From NCBI GenBank assembly GCA_026261815.1, contig JAMPIT010000884.1, positions 13,281,001 through 13,345,000 of the forward strand: DNA of 64,000 nucleotides. The letters are read 5' to 3'. Source of the stretch: Monarcha castaneiventris obscurior. Taxonomy: Eukaryota; Chordata; Aves; Passeriformes; Monarchidae. Below, piece by piece: positions 15,601 through 28,037 of the stretch (the stretch's first letter is position 1; each line of letters starts with the position of its first letter). Below the pieces are notes generated by a model. The model was given only the letters and a program-made list of their open reading frames with translations, made no database searches and was not told the origin of the DNA. A program made the position numbers and the translations under genes.

Positions 15601-16148
15601 TAAAATGCCTTATCTGCAATACCAACACCATTAATGCCAAAGGAAAAAAAAGTTACACAGCACACTGCCTTAAAAATTGCTTCATTATTTTTTAATGGTG
15701 ATTTCGAACTATTTTAAGACTATCCTTTAAGTCTCATCACCTGGTTCATGTGGTTTATTGGATTTTGAAAATGCCCTGTAGAAGTCGGGGAGCAGCTTTG
15801 TGATGCAACGTGTTTTATGTGGTAGCACCAGATGACCACACCAGCACCACACCATGCACCAGACCACCTATATCCCCTTCACCAGAAGAGTAAAGTAGTT
15901 GTCAGAACTCATTTTCTTCACAGATGTTATGAAAGAAGTTGAAATACATTTTGTCCAGCTCTAATGTGTTTATGTTTTTATATTTTCATGGAGAAAAAGA
16001 AAATACTTTTTCTAAGCAGTATCCAGCTTCAGAAAGTTACAGAACTGAAGCCCAATAAGCAACACAGGACCACTGGTGATAAAGATGAGACAGAGACAGA
16101 ATGAAGTGCAAGCAAGAAAGCACACATGTGTGTATATATCATTATATT

Positions 16149-16170
16149 AAGCTGTGCATAAGCACAGCTT
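16149..16170. other. Perfect 9-bp hairpin
   Basis: AAGCTGTGC, four-base loop ATAA, then GCACAGCTT. Too short for a microRNA precursor; possibly chance. Confidence 0.6.
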
Positions 16171-18907
16171 GGCCAAATTAAGTTTTCAGTTCAACTCCCA
16201 TTACTGAAGCACAGATTACATGCAGTTAATTAAAAAATACCTTGAAATAATTCTCACAGAGTAAAGCAGACTACAGCTATATAATAGTGATGGAGACATT
16301 TACTGAAATTCATTCAGACCACTGTGGTGGCAAAAGAGGTTAAGCACTGGAGAAGAGGGCAGATGGGTACACTGCCATCTCACTGTTATGCTGCAATCCC
16401 AGAAAGCCTGGCTGGCTGAAGAGGAGCTACTCAGTTCACAGAGCCGCTTCAAAAAAAATTCCATCCATTTTCAAATGTGCTGCGAGGTTTCCTCTCGCTC
16501 CTCTGCAGTATCAAATGCTACAGCTGGAAAAGATACATAAAACGGGATGGAGCCCTGACTCCTAACAGTACAACCCCACTAATGAGAACTTATAAATATC
16601 TTAATCATTTCATCCACAAGAACACTTCCCCAAAAAATTTATCGCCAACGTAGACCTTAGCCTGAATGGTAAAGCCAGTGATCAAGCTCAGCCTTTTCTA
16701 CATAGACTGCAATACCACAGCATAATGCAAGCAGCACCTACTCTTGAAACATCCTGATTTTTTCACCATATCTAAGGAATTAACCATCAATTGCTTTCAT
16801 CTTCAGGGCAATAACTGCTTAGGCCAAAGGAAGAAAGCAAGGAATTGTTTCATTCGGCATTCTCTTGTATCAGAACATTTACCAAACAGCTCTTACTTAG
16901 AACTTGTCATGGTGATTCATTTTATTGCATCCAAGCCTGCTGTACTGCCCCAGTAGGTATTCCAACTACAAATGAGTCATAAAACCCCATAATGTGGTGT
17001 TTCATAGAAAAGGCTGAATTCTCCATCAAAGGAGTTTCAAGAAAAAAAAAATTAAAAGAAAAAAAAAAAATAAAGCACCATTACTTGGCGGTGAGGGGGC
17101 TGGAAAAAGAAAAAGAATACATGAATAAATAATGTGGAAGTAAACAAAGTCCTTGCCGTGTCGAGCACAGATGTTCTACAGCATTTATGAAGTCTCTGGT
17201 TACAGAGTCAGGGCCATTTCCCCAAGGCAAGAAAAGCACTGTATTGCACAATATGGGAACATGCACACATAGGCAATATGCATTGACTTGTTAGCGCTGA
17301 GGTAAAAGAGATTTTGATAAAATCACCAATCTACAACAATTCTAAACAACCAAACAACCTGATGCTGTCAGAGGACTTGCACAGAGATGATTACACTGGA
17401 GTTAAAATTCTTACAATGAATTCTTACAAACATTCAGCTTACTGTTTTAGACATCTACCTACACACAACCAATTTTGCCTCTTTGAAGCAATTATGTGGA
17501 TTAGAGAACAGCCTATTATGAAGTGCAGACACTGAGTAAATCATTGCCCTTGCTGAGTTCTGAAACAGAGAACAAGCTGTTCCGCTTTGCTCTGGACTTC
17601 TCATCCATGTTCAGCGTGTACACTGTCTCCATGAGTGTGGAACCTATGCCCATTCCTGCACGGAGATGTGAAGGCAAGAAGTAACAATTATGCTGGCATT
17701 AAAAGCTGTCCAGCAAAGCAAGTCTGTAGGAAAGGGATGAGGTACAGCACGCTGATGGAGCAGAGCCACAGCACATCCAGGGGGTTGTTTAAACTGCGTT
17801 AAGCCAGAGAGCACAATTGTCCATGGAACTCAGAGCAGTCAATAGGCAGTGCAGCTCTCTGCTTTCTCAGGGCTACAATAAATAACCACAACAGTAGCAA
17901 ACTAAATGGGAAGCCATATTTTCCAACAAGCATGACAGCATGAGATAATTACATTCATTCTCCCTCTCTGAAGATGGGCAGGTATAAACAGGTAGCTAAA
18001 AGCACCATCTTACAAGACTCAGGGATAGCTCTTCTAAGCTTGCTGCACTGCAGCACAGAGCTAGTGCAAATATCCAAACCAATATAGCTGAAGAGCCAGC
18101 CCGGGTTTGTTTTGCTCTGCTGCTTATGGCCTTATTGCTTCTGGTAAGGAAGCCAGCTCGGTATACCCATGTCTCAGGGCATACAGACATTCTTTGGCAC
18201 TATGTAAGTACCATAAACAGCTATCCGTCTATCCAGTGTTAGTTCCTTCAGATTTATTCACACAAGTCATCCCTTCTGTTGAAAGACCAGGATTTCTACC
18301 CAGCATTTCCAGCTGATCCCAGTGTGACAACTTCATTCTGAAAATCAAAAATCTCTGCTTTACAGTTCAAGAAAGCAAGCTGTAAGTCACAGCAATCTCC
18401 TAGCAGTAAGAAACCACTGATTGAATTTTCACTCCACCCAATTCAAAGGTCAGAGAGTAGTTTTCCATCCTACTTTGCTCTGTACCATGCAAACCAGGAA
18501 GCTGAACCAAGTCTTCCACATCTGAAGCCAGTCCCTTAACAGCCTACCACGCATCTGCACGTTCACGTGCACACGCTCTCTGAGTTTCTTCAGAACTCTC
18601 TTTCATTTTCCCCTGAAAAAAAATAGCAAAACTGATGAGTCTTGCAAAATACTTTGGCTGCAAAACCAACAAAACATTTCAACTAAATTCCGAGTCAAAT
18701 TTTTCTGAGCAATACTAGTATTGACATCAGTTGTCAAGATAACAAAACCAAAGCACGCTGACAGAGTAAATGAATAATACAAGACCATGAGCTAATTAGG
18801 ATGGAAAACAGACTTCTGTGGCATTAAGTTTGTATTGCTCAATGTTTGTAAGGTTCAGGTGGTGTTAAGACAGATCTGGAATCCTCATTCTTACACTGGC
18901 ATGTGTC

Positions 18908-18934
18908 TAGAGCAAATGCTGTAGAGCAAATGCT
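18908..18934 (+). repeat. 13-bp tandem duplication
   Basis: TAGAGCAAATGCT occurs twice, separated by one base (18908-18920 and 18922-18934); a third partial TAGAGCA overlaps the end of the second copy. Confidence 0.85.
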
Positions 18935-21900
18935 AGAGCATCAAAGTTGCTCTAATATTTTCAGGAATGCAAAGATGAGCTAATAAAAATTAGATTTTAA
19001 TTTTAACATAGCCTATTTTTTAAATCATTAGAAAAATGGGTATTCTGTTTAGAAAGCCATTTTACTTTCACTGACTGCAGGGATGGAAAAAGCAAAGAGA
19101 AAGGAGAGAAAAAAAGACTCAGAAGCCACATTCCTACTCCTCTGCCTTCTTGAATGACTCCATTATGAGGGTGAAAAGGAGACTTAATTAAATCAGTTCC
19201 ACTTACCAACCAAACCTTACCTGTTTCTTTGCCAGGGACACCATTCCTTCTTGTTCCCAAAGGGGTGTTGAGAGGAGGGAGAGAGGAGCAGCAAAATTGG
19301 ATTTTAAGAGCAGGAAAGCAGAGGGGGCTTTAACTTTCTGTTACCGAATGAAAAAAATCAGTGGAAAAAACCCCAGACAGAGATATCAAGCATGCATTAG
19401 TGCCAAGGCACCACTGCTACGACTCTTCTCCTGAAGACCCAGGATACCACATGCATAACTCCTGGATACTAAAAATAAGTAAATATTCTAAAAGGGCTTC
19501 TGCTGAATTGTACTTTCACAGCAGAAGCTGGACAAGGTCCAAGAAGAACCATGAAACTGAGGCTTTCTGTATATTGCAGCCATTAAAATATGCAGCAAGT
19601 TAAAGGACTGCAAGGAAACCCCGTACTGTGGTAGCCCCTGCTAAACCTCATAACCATCTCTTTCTCCTCAACTGTTGTATGAAAGGAGAAAAATTATTAC
19701 CCACTGAAAATTAAGAATCAACTTCTTTAAACAGATGAGTCAGCAGATGTAAACTTGAGCAAAGCTAATTCCCAAGCTGCTGACATCACCACACACATAC
19801 AGAGACCACCTAGGAATTACTGCAGGCATGCTACCATCCTCAAAAACATGGAATAAAAAGCAGAACAACCTCGTGATTGTAGGTGTTGTTTTACTGTGAT
19901 TACCCCAGGTAACAGAGCTGCTGATTACCTCAAATAGTCTGAGTGCTACGCATTTTGCTCTTCAAAAGCTTTCATGCAGCATCACCTCACACCTAGTTGT
20001 TTGTGACAACAGAGCTGGCATAGCTCTGGTCCCTGGCACAGACAAAACGAGTCCCAGCACTGTCAGGGGCTCCAGAGCAGCTGCTGGGAGCAAAGGGGGA
20101 TCCACTTGTGCAGAGGCACAGGTCACCTCTGCCCAGCCACACTGTCCGCAGCAGCCTTCACCCACAGCTTTGAGGGGGCTCACCAGCGATCGGCAGCTGG
20201 GGAGACTGAACTGTCAAATTCTATCACCCACAACCCGGATTTTTGCCCTGAACTGAAGCAGCATTGCAGTCAGCCAGCTGGATTAAGAAAAGAAGAGAAA
20301 CACAGTGTTGTCACTATGCTTGCTGTAAACAGTATTAAAAAGTTGCAACTCTATTATTCCCCATACTGCAGAAGAAAAATGCCATTATTAAAATCACTTG
20401 CTGATAAAAGACTTATGATATAAGCTGGGCTCGACCAGAGCTACCCATGTAAGCCTGTGGCCAGATCCAGACAGAGCCATGAGGCCACACATGTTTTGGA
20501 CCATGCCAGACCTCCCCAGCCATGACACAACCCCCAGAACCTGGCTCTGCCCCAAGTTTCACTTCTGCAGGAGGAGAGGGAAGCCCAAGGTCACCCATCC
20601 CTGAACCTCTGTGGGCTGCCTGAGCTTCACAAAGCTCACCAGTTGCCCATTTTGATAATAAATCCCACTGCTGCCTCTGCCCTGACATTACAATGTAGGT
20701 TCACATTCACTGCTGGACACACACCATGCCACTGCAGGATGCCAATTCTCATGAACAAAAGATCCAGCTAGTTAAACAGAAAAATAAATCTCAGCTGCTA
20801 ATAGGAGGGAAGGGAATTTTCAGTCCAAATAGCTGCAGGATTTCTTAAGACTATTTTTTTTTCTAGTTGGAATAATTCAGACCTAGAAGAGGCCTGTTAC
20901 GCCAAGCACAGTAAGTTAAATCCACAGCCACATCTGAAATAGGCATCTGGCTTACTAATACGAGACTGCATTTTGTACTTTACCTTCAGTATAAAGGAAA
21001 ATCTCACCATGGCAATGCCTACAGAGTTCACAAATTCCTTTTACTGCAGAAATGTAATACGACCTTATAGACACAGAAAACATTCGTAATATGGACAATA
21101 TGGACAAGCAGAAAATATATCAACAAGTTGTATTTTATTTTGACTACTTCTTTAAACAAAGAGGAAAAAAAGTAGACTGAGCTGCTCACTATCTGTTTTG
21201 CAGATTAAGGTGACACTGACAAATGAACAGTCGATTTGCCAAAAATTCAAAGAATTAACTTTTTAAAAGGAAGCAGAGATACTGAACGTATTACAGCTGC
21301 CTTTGACTTTATAATGCAAAGCACTGTGCTGAACTATGGAAATCAGAAAGCCAAACCGACCTGGAAACAGATCAGTCTGCATTTCACTGCAAGCAGTAAA
21401 CAGGAGAAAAGGCTTTGAGTTTCAGGGGGTTTTATTCAAAGCATACTATAACAGATAAAAAGCAACTTTTCCCACCTGCCATCAAACTGTCTGCCTTTTG
21501 ATATTTGTGTCTTTTACAGCAAATACACTATTTATTACTTTCCCAGTAAGCATTCAGTGCCTCCCCAGTAACTGTGTACCCAGTTTATATTTGAAGTGCC
21601 TTTGCAACACATGCATTGCCTGCCTGAGAAAAGTTAGTTTTTCTAACTCATTGCTACTCAAACAGAGCACAAACTAGAGTTTGACCATGTGACTACATAA
21701 AGAAATAATCAGAAGATCAAGCATAGATGAATATATATTCTTAAGGCTTTAAAAAATTATTTCAAGCCCCAACAAGGTGTTTTAGGTTAGGACACTCTTC
21801 TTCAGGGCTTGGGATTCTCTTCATGGGAATCTGCAAACAAAATACAAACAAACAAGAAGACAGTACTCAGCTACTCTGGCAGGACTGTTCAAAGCCTTAC

Positions 21901-22247
21901 GCTGTATTTACCCCAAATCCCATTAACAGATGCTGTTGGTCCTTTCAACTACTCTAAGAAATATGTATGACCTTTCACAAGATCTCCTGCAAACTGATGT
22001 GGTCAAAATTAACAGCAGTAGTTTCAATTTTTACTAATATATAAACCCCTGGTCCTCACTTCCTGACGCACTTTTGCACACTGTCCTGCCAGGGGATGGA
22101 AAAGGGTAGGGAAACACAAAGTTACCTAGCGTGACTTGGAACAGAGGGCCTCTGTTCCGATGTAAAAACCACTGTGTGTTTTTAAAAAGTTGCAGGCTAC
22201 CAGGACAGCTGATGGGAGGAACAGTGAGATTTCACACTGAATGTCGG

Positions 22248-22351
22248 TGTCACTTCTGAGCTGTCACACTGCGCCACGGAGATAAACACTGCACATGTGA
22301 AATAATTGTCAGTTACTTCAGGCTGTCAAACATTTCAATGGAACATTGTCA
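22248..22351 (+). promoter_or_regulatory. Cluster of five TGTCA motifs, candidate TALE-homeodomain enhancer
   Basis: TGTCA, the core bound by MEIS/PKNOX-type TALE homeodomain proteins, occurs at 22248, 22262, 22307, 22324 and 22347, all on the plus strand. By chance about 0.1 would be expected in 104 bp on one strand. The stretch also contains GATAAA and CACATGTG (E-box). Regulatory function is inference. Confidence 0.35.
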
Positions 22352-22766
22352 TCTCAGCAGCAGACAAGTAAAATAACTGTGTTTAAGCAAGTCTACATTC
22401 ATCCAAAACACACCGCACAAAATCCCAGGGGGGTGGAGGGAGGGCAAATAAAAAGCACCCTTCATTTGCCCTTGGAACACACTGAAAGTTCATGACAAAA
22501 CCCTTAATGCCACGTTTTGTGCCCACTGTGCAGCACACCTGCCTAACACTGCTAAAGTAACATAAATCCTTAAACCATGGTAGCACAATGCAGCTGTGTT
22601 TTAAAAGCCTTGTTATTTCAGCTGGCAGAGACAAGATGAAATTAAAAAAGAAATACACTGCTGTATACAGAGCCTCAGTTCCACTGGCAGGATAGGCTGG
22701 GCTCATGTTTTGGTTGTAGGATGGAGAAGATTCAAAACCTACCATGGAAACAGCATGGCACTACTC

Positions 22767-23269
22767 TGTTGTTAGGGAAAATTCCTTGACCGACCACCCA
22801 GGAGCCACTCTGGCAGTCACCCTCACACCAGCTGAGCTGAGATGAAAGCCCCTTTGCCGCTACACTCCTCACACTCACACAGGCAGAACAGGTTTCCTCA
22901 CCAGCTCTGTCCCAGGTTTCCTACAGCAGAGTCTCAGAGCTCTGGATCCTTAAAGCAATTTATTCATGGCACAGTAGCACAGAAAGAGCTCGAGTTGGTG
23001 TCTTCGAGGAGGGAATGCGAACAAAGGAACCCCTGGGCTTTTATCCACTCACAGTCTAAGCACAGGAAAGTCTAGGATCTTCCTGTCGAGTCTCTGGCTC
23101 CTGCTGTGCCTGTGAGCATCCAGTCACCTGGATGAGCCACAGGTCCTCGTGCCCTTTAGTAAGAAAAGGGTTGGCAGTTCACAGCCTCCTGTCTTGGGCT
23201 CCCACCCAGAGCTCAACCGGCAGCTCACACAGCACCCCAAGCTCCCTGCACTGAATGCATTTCTCAACA
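22767..23269 (-). mobile_element. Candidate solo LTR of an avian endogenous retrovirus (class II-like)
   Basis: Read on the minus strand the 503-bp segment begins TGTTGAGAAATG and ends TTTTCCCTAACAACA, so it has the TG...CA termini of an LTR. In order it has a TATA-like GGATAAAAGCC (near 23035-23047) and an AATAAA (22959-22964) about 80 bp later, a spacing typical of an R region. The flanks CTACTC (22761-22766) and CTACTA (23270-23275) match 5 of 6, as expected for a decayed 6-bp target duplication. I could not match it to a named family, and no internal retroviral genes are present. The sequence is clearly richer in G+C than its surroundings. Confidence 0.5.
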
Positions 23270-26200
23270 CTACTAGCTTGGAACATGGACATCTGGGGCA
23301 CCTAAATGGGTCTACAGCCAGCCTGGGGATGCCAGCCAGTTCTGTCCCCCATCACAACAGCTCAGATGTACCTGTGTACTTAAAGCTCAGGGAGGGACGC
23401 CGCTGTCCCTGCTGAGGACCAGGACTGGCCCCTTCAAGAAGCCTCCCTTGCTTCCCTTGCCACAGAACAGGGCATGCATGCAGAGGCTTTGTTAACTCTG
23501 CTCAAGCTGGGATGTTGCTATCCCTGAAGATAAGATCACTCCCTTTCTGCTGCTGCACAGGAGGCAAAATGCTGTGACTCCTTACTCCATGGTAAGTCCA
23601 CGCCTGGATTTCCTGATTTAAGAGCAGGCAAGTCACCTGCCTGGTCTATGCCAGAAAATACCCACCTGTAAATGAACAACAGCGTTATTTCCTCACTCTG
23701 CTATCTGCTGCCGTACACAGCCCCATCTTCAAGGCAGGGACTACCAACAACTCCATGTGGAGCAAACCATGACAGATGTTGTAAACCCTGCCAGGTGTTG
23801 TCTTGACCCAAGCTGGTGCCTCCAGAGTTTTTTCTGGTTGTATCAGTACCTTGTGAGCACCTGGACTGGGCAGGTTAAAAAGAGCTGGTAAAGGTGGTGT
23901 GCCTTTACCCAGGTGGTGTCCCCAGAACCCAAGGGGGAAAGCTGAAGTTCAGAGCAATGAAATTAGTAAAACAAATATTTTTGGAAGGGCTCTCCAGCTC
24001 TGAAAAAGCCAAGAGATTTGCAACATGACCACAAATGGCCAAGAGCTGTCTTCTCCCGATACTTAACATCTAAACCGCTAGTGCAATTAAAAAGCAAATA
24101 TTTTTGTGAGCTAGAAAATGGAAAAAAAAATTGTTTGGTTTTTGTTTAGTTTTTTTTTTTAAGTTATTCTCTGTTTCTGGAAGCCTGATGTTCATTAATA
24201 TAATATTTCTGTTAGCAGCCTTGCCTACGTAAGGCATCTGCAGAAAGTTTTTATTGTTAACTTAATAGTGAAAATCTAATACAGGTTCTATTTGAATTTT
24301 CCTATTAAACTGACGTCAATGGCAGTCTGAGAATCAGATTGTTACAACCCAGACTATGAAACAAACATTCAAGTCAGATGCTATAAATGTAGACACTGCA
24401 CACTGGTAAGTGTGTTTTAATATTTTTAATCAGGTCTGTGGGTAGAGCCAAGATACACTTGGCATAGAGATGAGGGGAAAAATTATAAAAATGTAGATGT
24501 TTTTACTTGGAAAGTCAATTATAATTTATTTCCAGAAAAACTGGGGAAAAAAATGGAATACACACGCAGAATTGCACTTTAGCAAGCAGATGTACAAATA
24601 TAAAAGTAACTAGAGCTTGGTGTCTTAATCAGCGCTTGCCACACAACAGACTAAAGGTGAGACATTGTCTTCCTTCGAAGATTACTTCCACAGGAAAATT
24701 ATGTATGGCACAGGGATCCCAAAAAGGAAGGGGGAATAAGGGAATCCTATGGCAGCGCTGGAGCAGCTGAATGGACTGAAGAATGGTACCACAGAAAGAA
24801 AAGAAATTGTATTTAGAGAGAGGAGATTTTTGGCTGGAATAAGAGTTTCCCCAAGAACAGGATTACAAGAAATCTGAAGATTCCACCTAAAATTCCTATC
24901 AAAGGGAGAGCAGGATCCTATACCTCATCAAAACCTTATGCACTTTGGAAGAAACTCATCCTCCTCAAAGTCGTAGATTTCTACAAAGAGACCAGATTTC
25001 TACAAAAACAGATTAAGTAAATAAATCACCAAGTAGCAACAAAGAGCTGTGCTGGAAGAGAGATGGCTGGGATGGCCTTCTTTCCCTCTCCTGTGTTGGT
25101 CTCCAGAAATCTGTGGGTATGGCATGGGGTCCCAGGGCACACAGCACTGATGCTTCTCTTGCTGAAAGCCACAATAAGATCAAAGAGAGCTCAGAAAAGT
25201 AAACAAAACGCCAACACACATGGCTCTATTATTTGCAATTGTTTACTGCTACAAAGAGGGCCTGAACCCTTATCAGATTTCAAAACCTTTTAGGCATGTA
25301 TGAAAGAAGGATGAATCACAGCAGCAAAGCCTGAAGAGTTTTGTCATTTTTCCCGTAGAGGTGGACTACACAAGTCGTATTTTCAACTCCAACAGAAAAG
25401 CATTGGAGCTTTGTGCTAATTATGAAATTACTAAGAATATCACCCAAATCACAGATTATTTTACTAACTGGAAAACCAGTTGGGTAAAAGTTTTCTTCTA
25501 ACCCACAAGATATTTATAAGGCCTGCAGTAATGAGGTTTGAAATCAAACAGATTTTAAAATTAAAAACAAACTAACAAAACTGAACTGCTTTAAAAAAAA
25601 AAGATTAATTACAGTTCACAGAACTTCAGATTGTTTCTTATTTAATACTAACAAGGCTGTAAGTTACAGACAAGTGTTAGAAAAGTGAATTCTCTTTCCA
25701 AAACATTTTTCAGGACTCTTGGCAATAATAATCAGCTTGGGCTTGGATATTAGATAAAGGAGAGGGTAAAAGAGTCCTGTGACCCATATTTTATGTCAGA
25801 GTAAGAGTAAGGAATGGTAATGCCAGTGCAGGCACCGGCTACCTGCCACAGACCTGACACCTGGAAATTATGGACACTGCACTGAAAAATGGAGGGATGC
25901 CAGTACTGCATACAGAAAATGAAGGTGCTGGACTCCTCAATGCACCCCTCTCCCTTATAAATCCACACTTGCGAAATGCAAATTCCCAACATTCAGCATG
26001 AAGTTATTTACTCGATGCAAAGATAAAAACATTCAACTTCTTTCCAAGCAATAACCTGCTGAGATTCTGTGGGCACTGAAACGCCTGCCCATCACAGCCC
26101 TCAGGAACACAGCCTTGTTGTGATTACGCTGGTGGACATTTGCTTTGCGCAGAGCACCAGGTTTCCTGTGCGAGGCTGGAAAGATCCCAGCGTGATTTAT

Positions 26201-27389
26201 GGTATATTGTTACAGCACCGTCTAGACGTGACTCGCTCGCTCAGGAACCGATAACAGCGAGCCCATGACAATACAAGCCCAACAGAGGTAACATGTCTTG
26301 CCAACAATGCAGTCGGCACAGCTCTCCGGGACAAACCTCTTTTGTACAGCCTCCTCAGCAGGCTGGTCTCCTATTCCCAACCTCCCCAGGGTGAGGGAAA
26401 GGCAGACTTTTTTTTAGAGCTGTGATGCACCTATCACAACCTTTCCCAGATCAGCTGTGGGGATTCTGGAGCCCTCCCATGACACTTTGCCAAGCTGGGA
26501 ATGGCTGTTCAAGTTATGGCTCCAGCAACAAACTCAACCCAGGCTGGAGCGCACTCTACAGTCATCTTATTCGCACACTGGAAAAGTGCTGGGTGCCTTC
26601 TCCAGGGCCTTGGGAAGGATCTGATGGCTTACTTTTGCCATACCAGTAAATGCCATTGCCTAGCCAAGACACAGCTTACTTTGGCAGAAGACTCTGCAGG
26701 AGGATTAGCAACAGCACCAAGAGGGCTTTCATGCTTGGAGTAAGTGTAGCTGCACCTGGGCTTCTGTTGACAGAATTATGCTGGTAGAAGTGGAAGGGGG
26801 GAAATGGAGCAGAAATGGCTTCCTGACCAACCAAACATGCCAGCAAAATCAGTAAGCGTAGGGTCAGGCTTCAGAACAAGCCACACTGCAATTCCTGGCA
26901 CACGCTATTATAGTGGAAATTTCAGTCACAATAACCTGCAGTAATTAAATGGACCACGGAAGGACTTTTGCCCTCAGGAAAGGGATAAAAAGAATAATAT
27001 TTCCTTCAACAAGCTGGAGTACATCCAGCACCAGCACAACTGCAGGACTGGGTGTAGCGGTATCAACCTCTCACGTGACAACCACTGGCAAGGAAACCAG
27101 ATAGAGAAGTGTGGGAAATGCGAGTGCTTTCTCTTTTCAGTCACATAGCATTCCTTGATACCTGAAGCTCCTAGTCCAAGGAGAAAAAATAATAAAAGCA
27201 CAGCTGACTTGGAAGTCAGCCAGTGTGCATTGCTGCTTGGAGAGGTAGGTGTAAAAAGACGGCAAGTCTGGAGCATTCCCGGAGAAGCACTTGTTGATTC
27301 CTTTCTGCAAGCAAGCTCATTTAAAACATCACTTCTTCAATGGCAGGTCCTGGAGCAAGTGTGGCCAACCAGAATGTCCTTTAGAGGTG
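23270..27389. other. Intron 1 stretch, 23.3-27.4 kb; no gene seen
   Basis: G+C-richer at 23270-23900 and 26040-26760, AT-rich between. No coding frame or repeat terminus was recognised. It contains the palindromic CRE at 24311-24318, listed separately, and T/A-rich tracts near 24122-24162. Confidence 0.55.
24311..24318. promoter_or_regulatory. Perfect palindromic cAMP response element
   Basis: TGACGTCA is the full-strength CREB/ATF site. It lies in CpG-poor intron sequence, where an intact CG is uncommon, about 34 kb into the intron of a cAMP-hydrolysing enzyme. One site alone does not prove an enhancer. Confidence 0.4.
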
Positions 27390-28037
27390 TGTTGGTTTTG
27401 CAGGGCCTGGTTTTTGGTAGTGGGGGGGCCACAGAGGTGGCTTCTGTGAGAAGCTGCTGGAAGCTTCCACTACATCCAGCAGAGCCAATCTCTGATGGCT
27501 CTGAAGATGGACATGCTGCTGGCCAAGGCTGGGCCAATTAGAGATGGTGGTAACGCCTCTGTGATAACATATTTAAGAAGAAATCAAAACAGAGGTAGGA
27601 CTGCTGCTCGTGAGATTGGAACCATGCTGGAGAAGTTCATGGAGAACTGTCTCCTGTGGAAAGGGACCCCACAGTCTCACAGGGGAACAACTCCTTTCCC
27701 TGAGCCCAGTGGAAGAAAACTTTGGGTGATGAACTGACCAAAACCCCCGTGCCCCGTCTCCCTGCACTGTTGGTGGGAAGGAGGGAGGTGTTGGGGAAAG
27801 AAAAGGTGTTTCTTGGGGCTTATTTTTTGCTTCTCATTATCCTCCTCTGATTTTGTTAGTAAGAAACTCACTTTGTATCTCTAAGATGAGCCTGTTTTGC
27901 TCTTGGAGTGTTTTCTCCCAGTCCTTATCTCAACTCATGAAGCCTTCATTAAATTTTTCTCTCCTCTGCCCAGCGTGGCAGGGAAGGGTGAATGAGTGGC
28001 TTTTGCCTGGCATTTGGCAAAATGTCAAACCATGACA
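27390..28037 (+). mobile_element. Solo LTR of an avian ERVL-like endogenous retrovirus
   Basis: The 648-bp segment starts TGTTGGTTTTGCAGGGCC and ends CCATGACA. Several blocks match an LTR family that is frequent in bird genomes, from memory: the GGGGGGCCACAGAGGTGGC block, GAAGCTGCTGGAAGCTTCC, GTGATAACATATTTAAGAAG (TATA region, about 27560-27580), the GAGAAGTTCATGGAGAACTG block, TTCTCATTATCC and CAGTCCTTATCTC. The polyadenylation signal has decayed. The flanks AGGTG (27385-27389) and AGATG (28038-28042) match 4 of 5, fitting a 5-bp target duplication. It is shorter than the roughly 1-kb copies I recall, so the repeat-rich middle appears reduced. No gag, pol or env sequence accompanies it. It lies antisense to PDE3A. 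Confidence 0.8.

Larger units (their letters stand above)
1..22247. other. Intron 1, distal 22 kb; no gene seen
   Basis: No frame here looks like a real protein or a PDE3A exon, and no CR1 or LTR terminus was recognised. Contents that can be named are homopolymers (T21 at 1423-1443, A15 at 12661-12675), (AAAC)n at about 3187-3208, a 13-bp tandem duplication at 18908-18934 and a G+C-richer block at about 20427-20690 of unknown origin. The stretch 1440-2230 carries several homeodomain-like ATTAATT/AATTAA and octamer-like sites and may be a conserved noncoding element, but this cannot be tested here. Confidence 0.6.

Noticed and set aside
20427..20690. G+C-rich block considered as an LTR or CR1 remnant
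   Set aside because: No terminal motifs, target duplication or familiar internal blocks could be placed.
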